Below are positions 15,055-23,698 of a stretch of DNA of 26,156 bases, piece after piece; the first letter of the stretch is position 1, and each line of letters begins with the position of its first letter. This DNA is from an uncultured Eubacteriales bacterium (lineage in GTDB: Bacteria > Bacillota > Clostridia > Lachnospirales > Bianqueaceae). The notes below the pieces were generated by a model. It was given only the letters and a program-made list of their open reading frames with translations. It did not search any database and was not told the origin of the DNA. The stretch covers positions 1 through 26,156 of the forward strand of contig CABUPM010000023.1 of the NCBI GenBank assembly GCA_902493345.1, given 5' to 3'. Both the position numbers and the translations under genes were made by a program.

Positions 15055-16395
15055 TCAGAGGTTTGAACTCTGCTGAGACTTACGGTTCCAATAGATATAA
15101 AACGCGATATTGAGGATAATGCCCACAATGGTAGAGATCGGGGCAGCGAGTCCGATATTTGTCAGGCTCGCATGGGGCTGAATGCTCATAAAATACGCCA
15201 GCGGCAGACGGATCAAAAGTGTCTGGATGAGACTCTGGATCATAACCCATACGGTTTGATTGTTGCCGTTGAAGTAGCCGATCATACTGAACAGGACAGC
15301 CGTTACGATGGTTTCCAAGGCAAAGCCCTTGAGGTATTCGAACCCTTTCTCGATGACTTCAGGATCCGGTGAGAAGATACCGGCAAGAAAGTCGCCTTTC
15401 AATAGGATGAGCACAAAGGCCACGCAGCCAACGGCAAGTCCAATGCCAATTCCTGTGAACATGGACTGCTTGGCACGCTTCGGATTGCCTGCGCCTACAT
15501 TCTGGGCGACAAAGGAGGCCATGGACTGCATCAGTGCGCTTGGAATCAGCATGGCAAAATTTACGATCTTGCAGGCGACACCGTAACCGGAAGAAGCTGT
15601 GAGGCCCAGACGGTTGATGAAGGCGCAGAGCGCCAGAAAGGAGAGCTGTGTCAGAAATTCCTGTACGGCCAGTGGAAGACCGATCCGGAGGAATTTTTTG
15701 CACTGGGAATTGAAGCGGAAGTCCTTTCGTGTAATGCTGAACGGCAGCTTTCTCTTGAAGAGCAGTACGACGGCGAGTGCTACACTGACGGCCTGCACCA
15801 GGACAGTAGCGATCGCGGCACCGGCGGCGTCCATTTTGAACCCGGCCACCAGTATGAGATCGCCTGCGATATTGACCACGCAGGCGACCAATACGAAGAT
15901 CAAGGGAGAACGGCTGTCGCCAAGCCCACGGAAAATCGCAGAAAGCAGATTATAGGCAACGATAAAGAGGATACCGCTGCCGCAGATGCGCACGTAGCTT
16001 GCGGTAAGATCGACAGCCTCCTCTGGGGCCTGCATCAAAACAGAGATGGGATGCGCAAAGCACACCAACAGGATGAAGATTCCGACGGAGAGGATGGTGA
16101 ATACAACAGTAGCTCCGCCAAGGACCGCGCCGATTTGTTCCGGACGCTTTTCGCCAAGGTAGCGTGCGATCAGAACGGTTACACCCATAGCAAGCTGTGT
16201 GACGACAAATGTCACGAGGTTCAGAATCTGACTGCCGGTGGAAACGGCAGAAAGTCCGGCTGTCGAGCCGAATTGTCCTACAACCAGTAGGTCAACCGCC
16301 CCGTAGGCAGCCTGTAAGATCAAGGCTCCGAGGACGGGAAGCATAAACAGTGACAGCTTTTTCAGAATACTGCCCTGTGTAAAATCAGTGTTCAA
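15055..16395 (-). CDS. MATE family multidrug/cation antiporter
   Basis: The 446-residue protein has about 12 membrane segments and the duplicated MATE organisation (SILKKLSLFMLPVLGALI at the start; a second half from about residue 230). MATE proteins export drugs or organic cations using Na+ or H+. Translation begins at a TTG (16395) with an excellent AAAGGAGG ribosome site. The start lies inside the last codons of the upstream marR gene (11-base overlap), so the two are translationally coupled. Control is therefore expected from the MarR repressor. Substrate cannot be told from sequence. Confidence 0.93.
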   Translation of the reverse strand: MNTDFTQGSILKKLSLFMLPVLGALILQAAYGAVDLLVVGQFGSTAGLSAVSTGSQILNLVTFVVTQLAMGVTVLIARYLGEKRPEQIGAVLGGATVVFTILSVGIFILLVCFAHPISVLMQAPEEAVDLTASYVRICGSGILFIVAYNLLSAIFRGLGDSRSPLIFVLVACVVNIAGDLILVAGFKMDAAGAAIATVLVQAVSVALAVVLLFKRKLPFSITRKDFRFNSQCKKFLRIGLPLAVQEFLTQLSFLALCAFINRLGLTASSGYGVACKIVNFAMLIPSALMQSMASFVAQNVGAGNPKRAKQSMFTGIGIGLAVGCVAFVLILLKGDFLAGIFSPDPEVIEKGFEYLKGFALETIVTAVLFSMIGYFNGNNQTVWVMIQSLIQTLLIRLPLAYFMSIQPHASLTNIGLAAPISTIVGIILNIAFYIYWNRKSQQSSNL

Positions 16396-16837
16396 GGGGA
16401 ATCCTCCTTTCAGACATGGTCTGATATAGTTTTTCGATCGTATGAATGGTACACCGGGCTTCTTCCTCAGAGATCTCGGTCAGCAGCGGCGCGAGCTGCG
16501 AGAAGAACTGCTCATTATAGACCTGTGACAGCCGCTTCCCAGCCTCTGTAATGGAAAGATAGGTGATACGGCCGTCCGTGTCGGATGCGGCCTTTTTCAG
16601 ATATCCTTGATCTTCCATCTCCTTCACGGTCCGAGTTACACCGGGACGCGGCAGGTTCAGCGCGGCGCTGATATCGGATACTTTTACCGGAATGCCGCGT
16701 TTCTCCAGATTCTCAATCGTATCGAGGTACTGAATATATGATGGAGCAACGCCGCTCGGAAGCGCGGGCAGCAGTTCTCGGACACGCTTGGCCTGGTAGC
16801 AGGCATCCAGCAGAGCCTTGATCATTGGAATCTCCAT
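16385..16837 (-). CDS. MarR family transcriptional regulator
   Basis: The 150-residue protein has a winged-helix core: VKVSDISAALNLPRPGVTRTVKEM is the helix-turn-helix and GYLKKAASDTDGRITYLSIT the wing. Flanking helices serve dimerisation. The ATG at 16837 follows GGAGGGAT. It is the first gene of a two-gene operon with a MATE pump and lies just downstream of a palindrome covering its promoter, the usual layout of an autorepressed MarR-efflux operon in which ligand binding releases the repressor. Confidence 0.93.
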   Translation of the reverse strand: MEIPMIKALLDACYQAKRVRELLPALPSGVAPSYIQYLDTIENLEKRGIPVKVSDISAALNLPRPGVTRTVKEMEDQGYLKKAASDTDGRITYLSITEAGKRLSQVYNEQFFSQLAPLLTEISEEEARCTIHTIEKLYQTMSERRIPLEH

Positions 16838-16868
16838 GGGTAGATCCCTCCTTATATAGTTATTATTG

Positions 16869-16889
16869 ATAATTATCGATGGTAATTAT
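16869..16889. promoter_or_regulatory. candidate MarR operator palindrome
   Basis: ATAATTA (16869-16875) and TAATTAT (16883-16889) form perfect 7-base arms around a 7-base centre (TCGATGG). The right arm overlaps the -10 box of the marR promoter, so a bound dimer would block RNA polymerase. Confidence 0.7.
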
Positions 16890-16913
16890 AATATGACTCT
16901 GCGCTTTTGTCAA
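16885..16913 (-). promoter_or_regulatory. sigma-A promoter of marR-MATE operon
   Basis: On the minus strand, TTGACA (16913-16908) and TATAAT (16890-16885), both perfect, are separated by 17 bases. The operator palindrome covers the -10 region. Confidence 0.88.
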
Positions 16914-16972
16914 TACTTTTATTCCGGAAGCAAGAAATTTTTTGCTATTGGCTTAGGATATGTGGCCGCCTC

Positions 16973-17001
16973 TTGCATTGGAAAAGGAAAAGAGGTATAA
17001 T
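16973..17001 (+). promoter_or_regulatory. sigma-A promoter of pepF-pepT
   Basis: TTGCAT (16973-16978) and a perfect TATAAT (16996-17001) with a 17-base spacer. It lies inside the longest in-frame extension of pepF, which shows that the distal ATG at 16960 is not the real start. Confidence 0.8.
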
Positions 17002-17043
17002 ACAAGAAGAAGTTCGTCAATTCAAGAAAGGATGGAGAAGAGG

Positions 17044-18846
17044 ATGGAACAGCAAAAGATAGGTAAGAGATCCGAGGCGGATCCCAAGTATACATGGGCA
17101 ACGGAGGATTTGTTTGTATCGGACGACGCGTGGTTAGAGGAGCTGGACCGGTGCGGAGAGCTGGTCGGCAGAATCGCCGCGTATAAGGGACGTTTGGGCG
17201 AGAGCGCGCAGACGCTTCTTGGCTGGTTTAAGCTGATGGATGAGGCGGATCTGAAGCTGGGACGCCTGGGATCTTATGCGCATCTGAAGGCGGATGAAGA
17301 CTCTGCTGTCAGCAAATACCAGGATTTTCGCGGCAAGATGATGGGCTTAATGGTGAAGGTTTCCTCTGCGGCGGCGTTTGAGGAACCGGAGATTCTGAAT
17401 ATCAGTGAAGAGACCTTGGAGCAGTTTATGGCGGCGGAGCCGGGACTGAAGGAGTACGAGCGCAGTCTGTATAAGATCCGCAGAATGAAGGCACATGTTT
17501 TGACAGAGGCAGAGGAGAGAATCATGGCAGCGGCCGCTTCCGTGTGCCAGAGCCCGGATCTGATCGGTTCGACCTTCCGCAATGCCGATCTGAAGTATCC
17601 GAATGTCAAGGACAGCGAAGGCAAGGAATATGTCTTGACCGCAGGTTCCTACATTTCCCTGTGCCAGAGCCCGGACCGCGTGCTTCGTAAGAATGCGTTT
17701 GAGACTCTGTACGCGACATTTTATCAGTACCGCAATACGGTAGCGTCCATTCTGAACGCACAGGTTAAGCAGCTGATCTTCCAGGCCAATATGCGCAAGT
17801 ACAATTCCACCCTGGAGGCAGCGCTGTACCGCAACGAAGTGCCTGTTTCGGTATATCACAATCTGCTGAAGGCGGTACATGACAATATGGGATATCTGCA
17901 TCGTTACATGTCCCTGCGTCAGAAGATCATGGGTGTGGATAAGCTGCATATGTATGATGTATATACGCCGATGGTAACAAGCTGCGATCAGAAGATTTCT
18001 TTTGAGGAAGCCAAGGAAAATGTTCTGGAAGGATTGGCCGTTCTGGGAGAGGATTATCTGGATGTACTGCGCGATGGCTTTTCCAACCGCTGGATTGATG
18101 TTTATGAAAATGAAGGTAAACGCAGCGGAGCGTATTCTTCCGGCGCAAGACCGCATCCGTATGTACTGCTGAACCATAAGGATACCCTGGACAGCCAGTT
18201 TACATTGGCACATGAGATGGGACACGCGCTGCACAGCTATTTCTCCAAGAAGACGCAGCCGGTGAGCCAGTCCAATTATGTGATCTTTGTTGCGGAAGTA
18301 GCTTCTACCTGCAATGAAGTGCTGTTGATGAAGCATCTTTTGTCCAAGACGGAGGACCGTGAGGAGAAGGCATATCTGCTGAACTATTTCCTGGAGCAGT
18401 TCAGAACGACACTTTACCGTCAGGCAATGTTCGCGGAGTTTGAGATGATGATGAACGCGAAGGCAGAGGCGGGTGAGAGCCTGACTGCGGACCTTCTGAG
18501 CGATATGTATTATAAGCTGAACAAGGAATATTATGGAGAAGAAATGGTGGTAGATCAGGATATCGCAATTGAGTGGGCCAGAATCCCGCATCTCTTCTAC
18601 AACTTCTATGTATTCCAGTACGCGACCGGATTTTCTGCCGCGGTAGCGCTTGCCAATAAGATTCTGACAGAGGGCGAGAGCGCGGTTAAGAATTACCGCC
18701 GTTTCCTGACGCTTGGCGGCAGCCAGGATCCGATCTCCCTGCTTAAGATTGCGGGCGTGGATATGACAACCGCGCAGCCGGTAACGGAAGCACTGCATCT
18801 TTTCGGCGAGTTGCTGGATGAGATGGAACAATTGATGATCAAGTAA
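17044..18846 (+). CDS. pepF: oligoendopeptidase F (M3 metallopeptidase)
   Basis: The 600-residue protein has an N-terminal oligopeptidase-F domain and the M3 catalytic domain with zinc motif HEMGH (H390, E391, H394) and third ligand E418 in VAEVAST. It is a cytosolic zinc peptidase that cuts medium-length peptides. The ATG at 17044 is chosen for the GGAG at 17034-17037; ATG 17032 and 16960 are in frame but have worse sites, and the latter lies upstream of the promoter. It forms an operon with pepT, 12 bases downstream, so together they take imported oligopeptides down to amino acids. Confidence 0.96.
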   Translation: MEQQKIGKRSEADPKYTWATEDLFVSDDAWLEELDRCGELVGRIAAYKGRLGESAQTLLGWFKLMDEADLKLGRLGSYAHLKADEDSAVSKYQDFRGKMMGLMVKVSSAAAFEEPEILNISEETLEQFMAAEPGLKEYERSLYKIRRMKAHVLTEAEERIMAAAASVCQSPDLIGSTFRNADLKYPNVKDSEGKEYVLTAGSYISLCQSPDRVLRKNAFETLYATFYQYRNTVASILNAQVKQLIFQANMRKYNSTLEAALYRNEVPVSVYHNLLKAVHDNMGYLHRYMSLRQKIMGVDKLHMYDVYTPMVTSCDQKISFEEAKENVLEGLAVLGEDYLDVLRDGFSNRWIDVYENEGKRSGAYSSGARPHPYVLLNHKDTLDSQFTLAHEMGHALHSYFSKKTQPVSQSNYVIFVAEVASTCNEVLLMKHLLSKTEDREEKAYLLNYFLEQFRTTLYRQAMFAEFEMMMNAKAEAGESLTADLLSDMYYKLNKEYYGEEMVVDQDIAIEWARIPHLFYNFYVFQYATGFSAAVALANKILTEGESAVKNYRRFLTLGGSQDPISLLKIAGVDMTTAQPVTEALHLFGELLDEMEQLMIK

Positions 18847-18858
18847 GGAGAAGAGAAC

Positions 18859-20094
18859 ATGAGAGCATATGAAAGGCTGATACGGTATAGTAAGTATCCG
18901 ACGGCATCAAATGAGAACTGCCCGGATTGTCCCAGCTCTCCGGCGCAGCTCGTTTTGGCCGGAGACCTGGTAAAAGAGATGAAGGAACTGGGCATTGAAA
19001 ATGCCGCCGTCGATGAGCATGGCTATGTATACGGAACTATTCCGGCCAACATTCCGGATTGGGACGGATCGATCATCGGATTTATCGCTCATATGGATGT
19101 GGTCGATGTTGTTCCCTATGAAAATGTTCAGGCGAGAGTCGTAGAGAAGTACGACGGCGGGGAGATTCTTTTGAGTGAGGGAATCGTACTCAGCCCGGAT
19201 CAGTTCCCGGAACTTAAAAAGTATCAGGGGAAGGACCTGGTCGTAACCGACGGCAAAACGCTGCTGGGCGCGGATGATAAGGCAGGAGTCGCGGCGATAC
19301 TGACGATGGCGGAGTATTATCACGAGCATCCGGAGGTACAGCACGGGACGATTCAAATCGGATTTACACCGGATGAGGAGATCGGCCGCGGTGCGGATCT
19401 CTTTGATGTCAAGCGGTTTGGTGCTGATTTCGCGTACACGGTAGACGGCGGAGCCTTCGGTGAAGTAGAATATGAGACCTTCAACGCGGCAGCAGCCAAG
19501 ATCTATGTGACCGGTAAGAGCATTCATCCGGGCAGCGCCAAAAATCAGATGATCAACGCGGCCAGAATCGCGATGGAATTTGATTCTCTGCTGCCGGAAG
19601 AACAGCGGCCGGAACATACGGAGGGCCGGGAGGGATTCTTCCATCTGAATGAGATGCAGGGAATCGAAGAGTCCGCTCAGCTGAAGTACATCCTGCGGGA
19701 CCATGACAGCGAGAAGCTGGAGGAGAAGAAGCGGATGATTGAGGCCGCGGTTCAGTTCCTGAACGCCAAATACGGCGAGGGGACAGTAAAGGCGGAAATT
19801 ACGGACAGCTATCGGAATATGCTGGAGCAGATCAAGCCGCATTGGCATCTGATTGAGATCGCAAGTGAAGAGGTCAAAGCGCTGGGAGGTACGCCGGTCA
19901 GTGTACCGGTTCGCGGCGGTACGGATGGGTGCCGTCTGTCCTTTATGGGATTGCCCTGCCCCAATCTGGGAACCGGCGGACATAATTGTCACGGACGCAT
20001 GGAGTATGCCTGCATTCAGGAGATGGATCTGACGACCGAGCTCCTGCTGCGCATCGCGCAGCGGTATGCGGCTCTGACGCTGAAAAACCGTTAA
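18859..20094 (+). CDS. pepT: peptidase T (tripeptidase, M20B)
   Basis: The 411-residue length is close to that of Salmonella PepT, and the metal and catalytic residues fall at matching positions. These are H78 and D80 (AHMD), D140 (GADDK), E173/E174 (DEE), D196 (VDGG) and H378 (CHGR). It is a cytosolic two-zinc aminopeptidase that removes the N-terminal residue of tripeptides. AAGGAG lies just before the ATG. It sits 12 bases after pepF and is probably co-transcribed. A near-C-terminal NCHGRMEY replaces the commoner NFHGKHEF without loss of the key histidine. Confidence 0.97.
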   Translation: MRAYERLIRYSKYPTASNENCPDCPSSPAQLVLAGDLVKEMKELGIENAAVDEHGYVYGTIPANIPDWDGSIIGFIAHMDVVDVVPYENVQARVVEKYDGGEILLSEGIVLSPDQFPELKKYQGKDLVVTDGKTLLGADDKAGVAAILTMAEYYHEHPEVQHGTIQIGFTPDEEIGRGADLFDVKRFGADFAYTVDGGAFGEVEYETFNAAAAKIYVTGKSIHPGSAKNQMINAARIAMEFDSLLPEEQRPEHTEGREGFFHLNEMQGIEESAQLKYILRDHDSEKLEEKKRMIEAAVQFLNAKYGEGTVKAEITDSYRNMLEQIKPHWHLIEIASEEVKALGGTPVSVPVRGGTDGCRLSFMGLPCPNLGTGGHNCHGRMEYACIQEMDLTTELLLRIAQRYAALTLKNR

Positions 20095-20110
20095 AGTATC
20101 GTCGGGAAGA

Positions 20111-20139
20111 TTGATTTTCGGCTTGAAACGTAGTATAAT
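20111..20139 (+). promoter_or_regulatory. sigma-A promoter of fba
   Basis: TTGATT (20111-20116) and a perfect TATAAT (20134-20139), 17-base spacer, about 40 bases before the fba start. Confidence 0.82.
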
Positions 20140-20179
20140 GTAGGCCGAAGGTATAGAATTACAAGGAGGGTGTCGTAAT

Positions 20180-21043
20180 ATGTTAGTATCTGCAAAGGAC
20201 ATGCTGGTCAAGGCGAAAGCCGGACATTATGCGGTAGGTCAGTTCAATATCAATAATCTGGAGTGGACCAAAGCGGTTCTGACCGCGGCAGAAGCGATGA
20301 AGTCTCCCGTCATTTTGGGCGTTTCCGAGGGTGCATCCAAGTATATGACCGGATATAAGACGGTTGCGGCCATGGTAAAGGCGATGGATGAGACGCTGGG
20401 CATCACTGTACCGGTAGCTCTGCATCTGGATCATGGCGAGTATGAGGGTGCTAAGAAGGCGATGGAAGCCGGGTATACCTCTGTTATGTTTGATGGTTCT
20501 CATTACCCGATCGACGAGAATGTGGAGAAGACCACGGAGATCATCCGTCTGGCGCATGAAAAGGGCGTTTCGGTTGAGGCTGAGGTCGGAGCCATCGGCG
20601 GTGAGGAAGACGGCGTAATCGGCGGCGGTGAGGTCGCGGATCCTGCGGAGTGCAAGCGGATCGCGGATCTGGGTGTAGATATGCTGGCGGCTGGTATCGG
20701 CAATATTCACGGTAAGTATCCGGCCAACTGGAAGGGACTGAACTTTGATGTGCTGGCTAAGATTCAGGAACTGACCGGAATCATGCCATTGGTATTGCAT
20801 GGCGGTACGGGAATCCCGGACGACATGATCAAAAAGGCGATCAGCCTGGGCGTATCCAAGATCAATGTAAATACCGAGTGCCAGCTTGCTTTCGCGGCGG
20901 CAACCCGTAAGTATGTTGAGGCCGGTAAGGACCTGGAAGGCAAGGGATATGATCCCAGAAAGCTCTTGAAGCCCGGTACGGATGCGATCTATGACACAGT
21001 TGTTGAGAAGATCCGTCTGTTTGGCAGTGAAGGCAAGGCCTGA
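20180..21043 (+). CDS. fba: class II fructose-bisphosphate aldolase
   Basis: The 287-residue protein is a zinc-dependent aldolase: D84 and H85 in HLDHG (catalytic acid and zinc ligand), H178 in GNIHG, H207 in LHGGTG, and the phosphate-binding VNTE near 230. It splits fructose-1,6-bisphosphate into dihydroxyacetone phosphate and glyceraldehyde-3-phosphate in the cytosol. Tagatose-bisphosphate is an alternative substrate in this fold, but its single-gene setting with strong promoter, AAGGAGGGTG site and strong terminator suits a housekeeping glycolytic enzyme. Confidence 0.96.
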   Translation: MLVSAKDMLVKAKAGHYAVGQFNINNLEWTKAVLTAAEAMKSPVILGVSEGASKYMTGYKTVAAMVKAMDETLGITVPVALHLDHGEYEGAKKAMEAGYTSVMFDGSHYPIDENVEKTTEIIRLAHEKGVSVEAEVGAIGGEEDGVIGGGEVADPAECKRIADLGVDMLAAGIGNIHGKYPANWKGLNFDVLAKIQELTGIMPLVLHGGTGIPDDMIKKAISLGVSKINVNTECQLAFAAATRKYVEAGKDLEGKGYDPRKLLKPGTDAIYDTVVEKIRLFGSEGKA

Positions 21044-21066
21044 GCATTCACGTGTATAATAGAAGA

Positions 21067-21106
21067 GGCGGCCCGGAGTCCAGAAATGGAATCGGGCCGC
21101 CTTTTT
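21067..21106. terminator. strong terminator after fba (also faces PAP2 gene)
   Basis: GGCGGCCCG (21067-21075) pairs perfectly with CGGGCCGCC (21093-21101), with further pairing in the loop, followed by TTTTT (21102-21106). It lies between the convergent fba and PAP2 genes and may serve both. Confidence 0.93.
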
Positions 21107-21111
21107 AAAGC

Positions 21112-21654
21112 TCATTGTATATGCAAAAAACGCAGTCGGGACGCGAGATGCCGGTTGACGCACCAGACGGACAGCAGTCCGAAGCCGATTCCCAGAACCA
21201 TTCCTGCCAGAACATCAGTCGGGAAATGGACGTAGAAGTAAAGTCGGGAAAAAGCGATCAAAATGGCAAGAACAAGCGCGGCAATGCCCCATTTTTTATA
21301 GTACCGCAGGATGACGACGGCTCCGGCAAAGGAGGCGTAAGTGTGTCCTGACGGAAACGAAAAGTCGGATAACCGAGGGATCAGAAGCTGTACAGCTGAA
21401 TTGACGTCATAGGGACGGATCCGGTGGATCAGAGGCTTAAGAATCAGATTACCGAAAACAAGACAGCATAGGAGCGCCAGAATCATGGACAGGCCGCAGC
21501 GGCGCGTCTTTGGAACGCACAGGAGGACGATTCCCAACAGAATCCAGAAGACTCCGGCATTGCCCAGCGATGTGATGACCCGAAAGACAGCCGTCAAAAA
21601 ATCCGAATGGAGATGTGTACTGATCCAATCCAATAGGTAGAATTCCCAGGCCAT
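21112..21654 (-). CDS. PAP2-family membrane phosphatase
   Basis: The 180-residue protein has about five or six membrane helices and all three motifs of the family: K73-x6-R80-P81, P101-S-G-H104, and S136-R137-x5-H143-x3-D147. It dephosphorylates a lipid (phosphatidate, diacylglycerol pyrophosphate or undecaprenyl pyrophosphate) at the outer membrane face. It starts 9 bases after murD on the same strand. That adjacency makes recycling of undecaprenyl pyrophosphate, the wall precursor carrier, an attractive inference but not a proof. A run of G residues before the ATG gives a weak ribosome site. Confidence 0.93.
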   Translation of the reverse strand: MAWEFYLLDWISTHLHSDFLTAVFRVITSLGNAGVFWILLGIVLLCVPKTRRCGLSMILALLCCLVFGNLILKPLIHRIRPYDVNSAVQLLIPRLSDFSFPSGHTYASFAGAVVILRYYKKWGIAALVLAILIAFSRLYFYVHFPTDVLAGMVLGIGFGLLSVWCVNRHLASRLRFLHIQ

Positions 21655-21663
21655 AATTTCCCC

Positions 21664-23046
21664 CTACTGCAGCTCACGGACAAGACGGCAGAACAGATTG
21701 CCGCGTTCCATAAAGTTCTTGAAGCGGTCAAAGCTGGTGCTGGCGGGGGAGAGTAGAACGATATCTCCCGGCTGCGCAAGGTCTCTTGCGGCTTGAACCA
21801 GCGCGGGATATTCATCATAGTGATAGACAGCGACAGGATTTTCAATTCCGCGGCGGGCGCACTCATCCAACAGAGCCTGCTCGATTTTTCCAGCGGTCAT
21901 GCCGGTCAGCAGCAGGATTTTGACATGATCTAGCAGAGGCGCACCCAGATCGTCATAAGGAATGCCCTTATCCTTGCCGCCGCAGATCAGAATCACCTTT
22001 TGCTTGAAAACGGACAGCGCGGCACGTGTTCGGTTGGGACTGGAATCGATGGAGCTGTTGTAGTATTTTACGCCGTCCAGGGTTCTTATAAGCTGAAGAC
22101 GATGTTCTACACCGCCGAATTCTTTGGCAACGCGCTCGATATCCTGCGGCGCGACAAAAGGCGATACGGCGAGAATGGCCGCCATATAATTCTCTACATT
22201 ATGCCGACCGGGAATGGCGATCTCCGATGCCGGGAAGAGAGGTGTTTTCTGTTCTCCACCTACCAATGTCAGAATACCGTTCTCCAGTTCGATGCCGTGT
22301 GTTGTTGAACCCTCATAGGAAAAGTCCAGCATCTGTCCATGAGCTTCCGTCATAAAGGAAGCGGTTACATCGTTGCCGCGGTTTAAGATCAGGGTATCCG
22401 CCGCACTCTGGTATAGATAAATATTGCGTTTGGCGTCGATATATTCCTGATAGCTCTTGTGCATATCCAGATGATTCGGTGTGATATTGGTCATGACAGC
22501 GATGTGAGGGCTTCGGCGCATGGTATGAAGCTGGAAGCTGGACAGCTCCAGCACAACAAAATCCTCCGGCGTGATCTGATCGATGACAGGTAAGAGTGGA
22601 GCGCCGATATTGCCGCCGAGAAAGACCTTGTGACCGGCCTCTTCCAGCATCTTGGCGATCAATGTGGTGGTCGTGGTTTTTCCGTCGCTGCCCGTTACAG
22701 CAATGGTTTTGGGAGAAGGGCAGAGCTCAAAAAAGACTTCCATTTCGGAGGTAACGGTGCTGCCCTGGGCCCGAGCGGCCTCCAGCTGCGGCAGATCAAA
22801 ACGCATACCGGGAGTTTTGAAGATCAGCTCTTCCCGCAGGTCCTCAAGATATTCCGGACCGGTGATCAGGCAGACACCCAGGGAGGTCAGCTCTTCCGGG
22901 TGATCGATTGGATTTTTATCCCGTGCGGTAACATTGGCTCCGGCACGGACAAGCATATGGATCAGAGGACGGTTGGAGACGCCGATACCGATTACGCCTA
23001 CACTTTTCCCCTGTACCATCTTCGTAAAAGCTTCTATAGGTGTCAT
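21664..23046 (-). CDS. murD: UDP-N-acetylmuramoylalanine-D-glutamate ligase
   Basis: The 460-residue protein has an N-terminal Rossmann domain (SVGVIGIGVSN), the Mur-ligase P-loop TGSDGKTTT (118-126), the NHLDMH motif and a C-terminal domain with ICGGKDKG. It adds D-glutamate to UDP-MurNAc-L-Ala in the cytosol using ATP. The ATG at 23046 is preferred over longer in-frame starts at 23085 and 23112: those overlap the -10 and -35 boxes of the gene's promoter. AAAGGAG lies about 11 bases upstream, a slightly long spacing. Murein synthesis genes are otherwise absent here. Confidence 0.96.
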   Translation of the reverse strand: MTPIEAFTKMVQGKSVGVIGIGVSNRPLIHMLVRAGANVTARDKNPIDHPEELTSLGVCLITGPEYLEDLREELIFKTPGMRFDLPQLEAARAQGSTVTSEMEVFFELCPSPKTIAVTGSDGKTTTTTLIAKMLEEAGHKVFLGGNIGAPLLPVIDQITPEDFVVLELSSFQLHTMRRSPHIAVMTNITPNHLDMHKSYQEYIDAKRNIYLYQSAADTLILNRGNDVTASFMTEAHGQMLDFSYEGSTTHGIELENGILTLVGGEQKTPLFPASEIAIPGRHNVENYMAAILAVSPFVAPQDIERVAKEFGGVEHRLQLIRTLDGVKYYNSSIDSSPNRTRAALSVFKQKVILICGGKDKGIPYDDLGAPLLDHVKILLLTGMTAGKIEQALLDECARRGIENPVAVYHYDEYPALVQAARDLAQPGDIVLLSPASTSFDRFKNFMERGNLFCRLVRELQ

Positions 23047-23083
23047 AATACAGGATGCTCCTTTATTCTCAGACTTCGATGTC

Positions 23084-23112
23084 ATTATAGCAAAATCCGG
23101 AGGAAAATACAA
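23084..23112 (-). promoter_or_regulatory. sigma-A promoter of murD
   Basis: On the minus strand, TTGTAT (23112-23107) and TATAAT (23089-23084), spacer 17. Its position rules out longer murD starts. Confidence 0.78.
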
Positions 23113-23126
23113 GGTTCAGAAATAAC

Positions 23127-23155
23127 TTGACACTTTTTTAGGAATATGGCATACT
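23127..23155 (+). promoter_or_regulatory. sigma-A promoter of yqeG-aroE-aroK
   Basis: A perfect TTGACA (23127-23132) and CATACT (23150-23155) with 17-base spacer, divergent from the murD promoter; the two -35 boxes are only 14 bases apart. Confidence 0.8.
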
Positions 23156-23185
23156 AGCACATATCAGAATAGGCAGGAGGCAGGA

Positions 23186-23698
23186 ATGAAGATTTTTTAT
23201 CCAGAGCAATACGCGGATTCAGTCATTGATATAGACTATGAAGCTTTATACAGAGCCGGAGTACGGCTGATTCTCTTTGATGTGGACAACACGTTGGCAA
23301 CCTATAACCGGGCCCTCCCGGAACCCAGGATTCAGGCGCTCATTCAGCGTCTGAAGGAACAGGGCTTTGAGATTGTACTTGTATCCAACGGCGGGGAACA
23401 TCGGGTGGAGCGGTTTGCGGCAGCCTTGGGTGTGCATTATGTGTATCGGGCAATGAAACCGCTGCCTTCCGGGATCCGCCGGGTACTGCAGCAGAGAAAT
23501 GTACGGAAAAAAGAAGCGGTTCTGGTCGGAGATCAGGTGTTTACGGATGTATGGGCTGGAAATTGGGCCGGAATCCATACCGTTCTGACCCGGCCGATTT
23601 CTACGGTGGACGACGAGTGGATTACCAAGATCAAGCGCGGGCTGGAGGGCGGAGTCATCGCCAGTTATCTGAAGAAAGAAGGGAAAAAGCATGAGTGA
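23186..23698 (+). CDS. yqeG: YqeG-family HAD phosphatase
   Basis: The 170-residue protein is a HAD IIIA-type hydrolase: FDVDNTLATYNR (D32, D34), LVSNGGEH, a KP lysine motif and GDQVFTDV. It has no large cap, as in YqeG, and length agrees. In Bacillus it lies in yqeG-yqeH-aroE. Here the yqeH GTPase gene is missing and aroE overlaps yqeG by 8 bases. A phosphatidylglycerophosphatase-like role has been proposed for relatives; the substrate is not evident here. AGGAGG lies ahead of the ATG. Confidence 0.92.
   Translation: MKIFYPEQYADSVIDIDYEALYRAGVRLILFDVDNTLATYNRALPEPRIQALIQRLKEQGFEIVLVSNGGEHRVERFAAALGVHYVYRAMKPLPSGIRRVLQQRNVRKKEAVLVGDQVFTDVWAGNWAGIHTVLTRPISTVDDEWITKIKRGLEGGVIASYLKKEGKKHE

Noticed and set aside
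16960..17043. Extended N-terminus of PepF
   Set aside because: The extension covers the -35/-10 promoter pair, and the start at 17044 has the better ribosome site.
17347..18831. Long minus-strand open frame opposite pepF (494 codons)
   Set aside because: It lies wholly opposite a well-supported zinc peptidase gene, has low-complexity His/Gln/Arg/Leu-rich composition typical of antisense frames, and matches no family. Similar antisense frames opposite pepT, fba, the sirtuin and oadB were dropped for the same reason.
23047..23112. Extended N-terminus of MurD
   Set aside because: Both upstream in-frame starts fall on or beside the promoter boxes and lack ribosome sites; the protein is full length from 23046.
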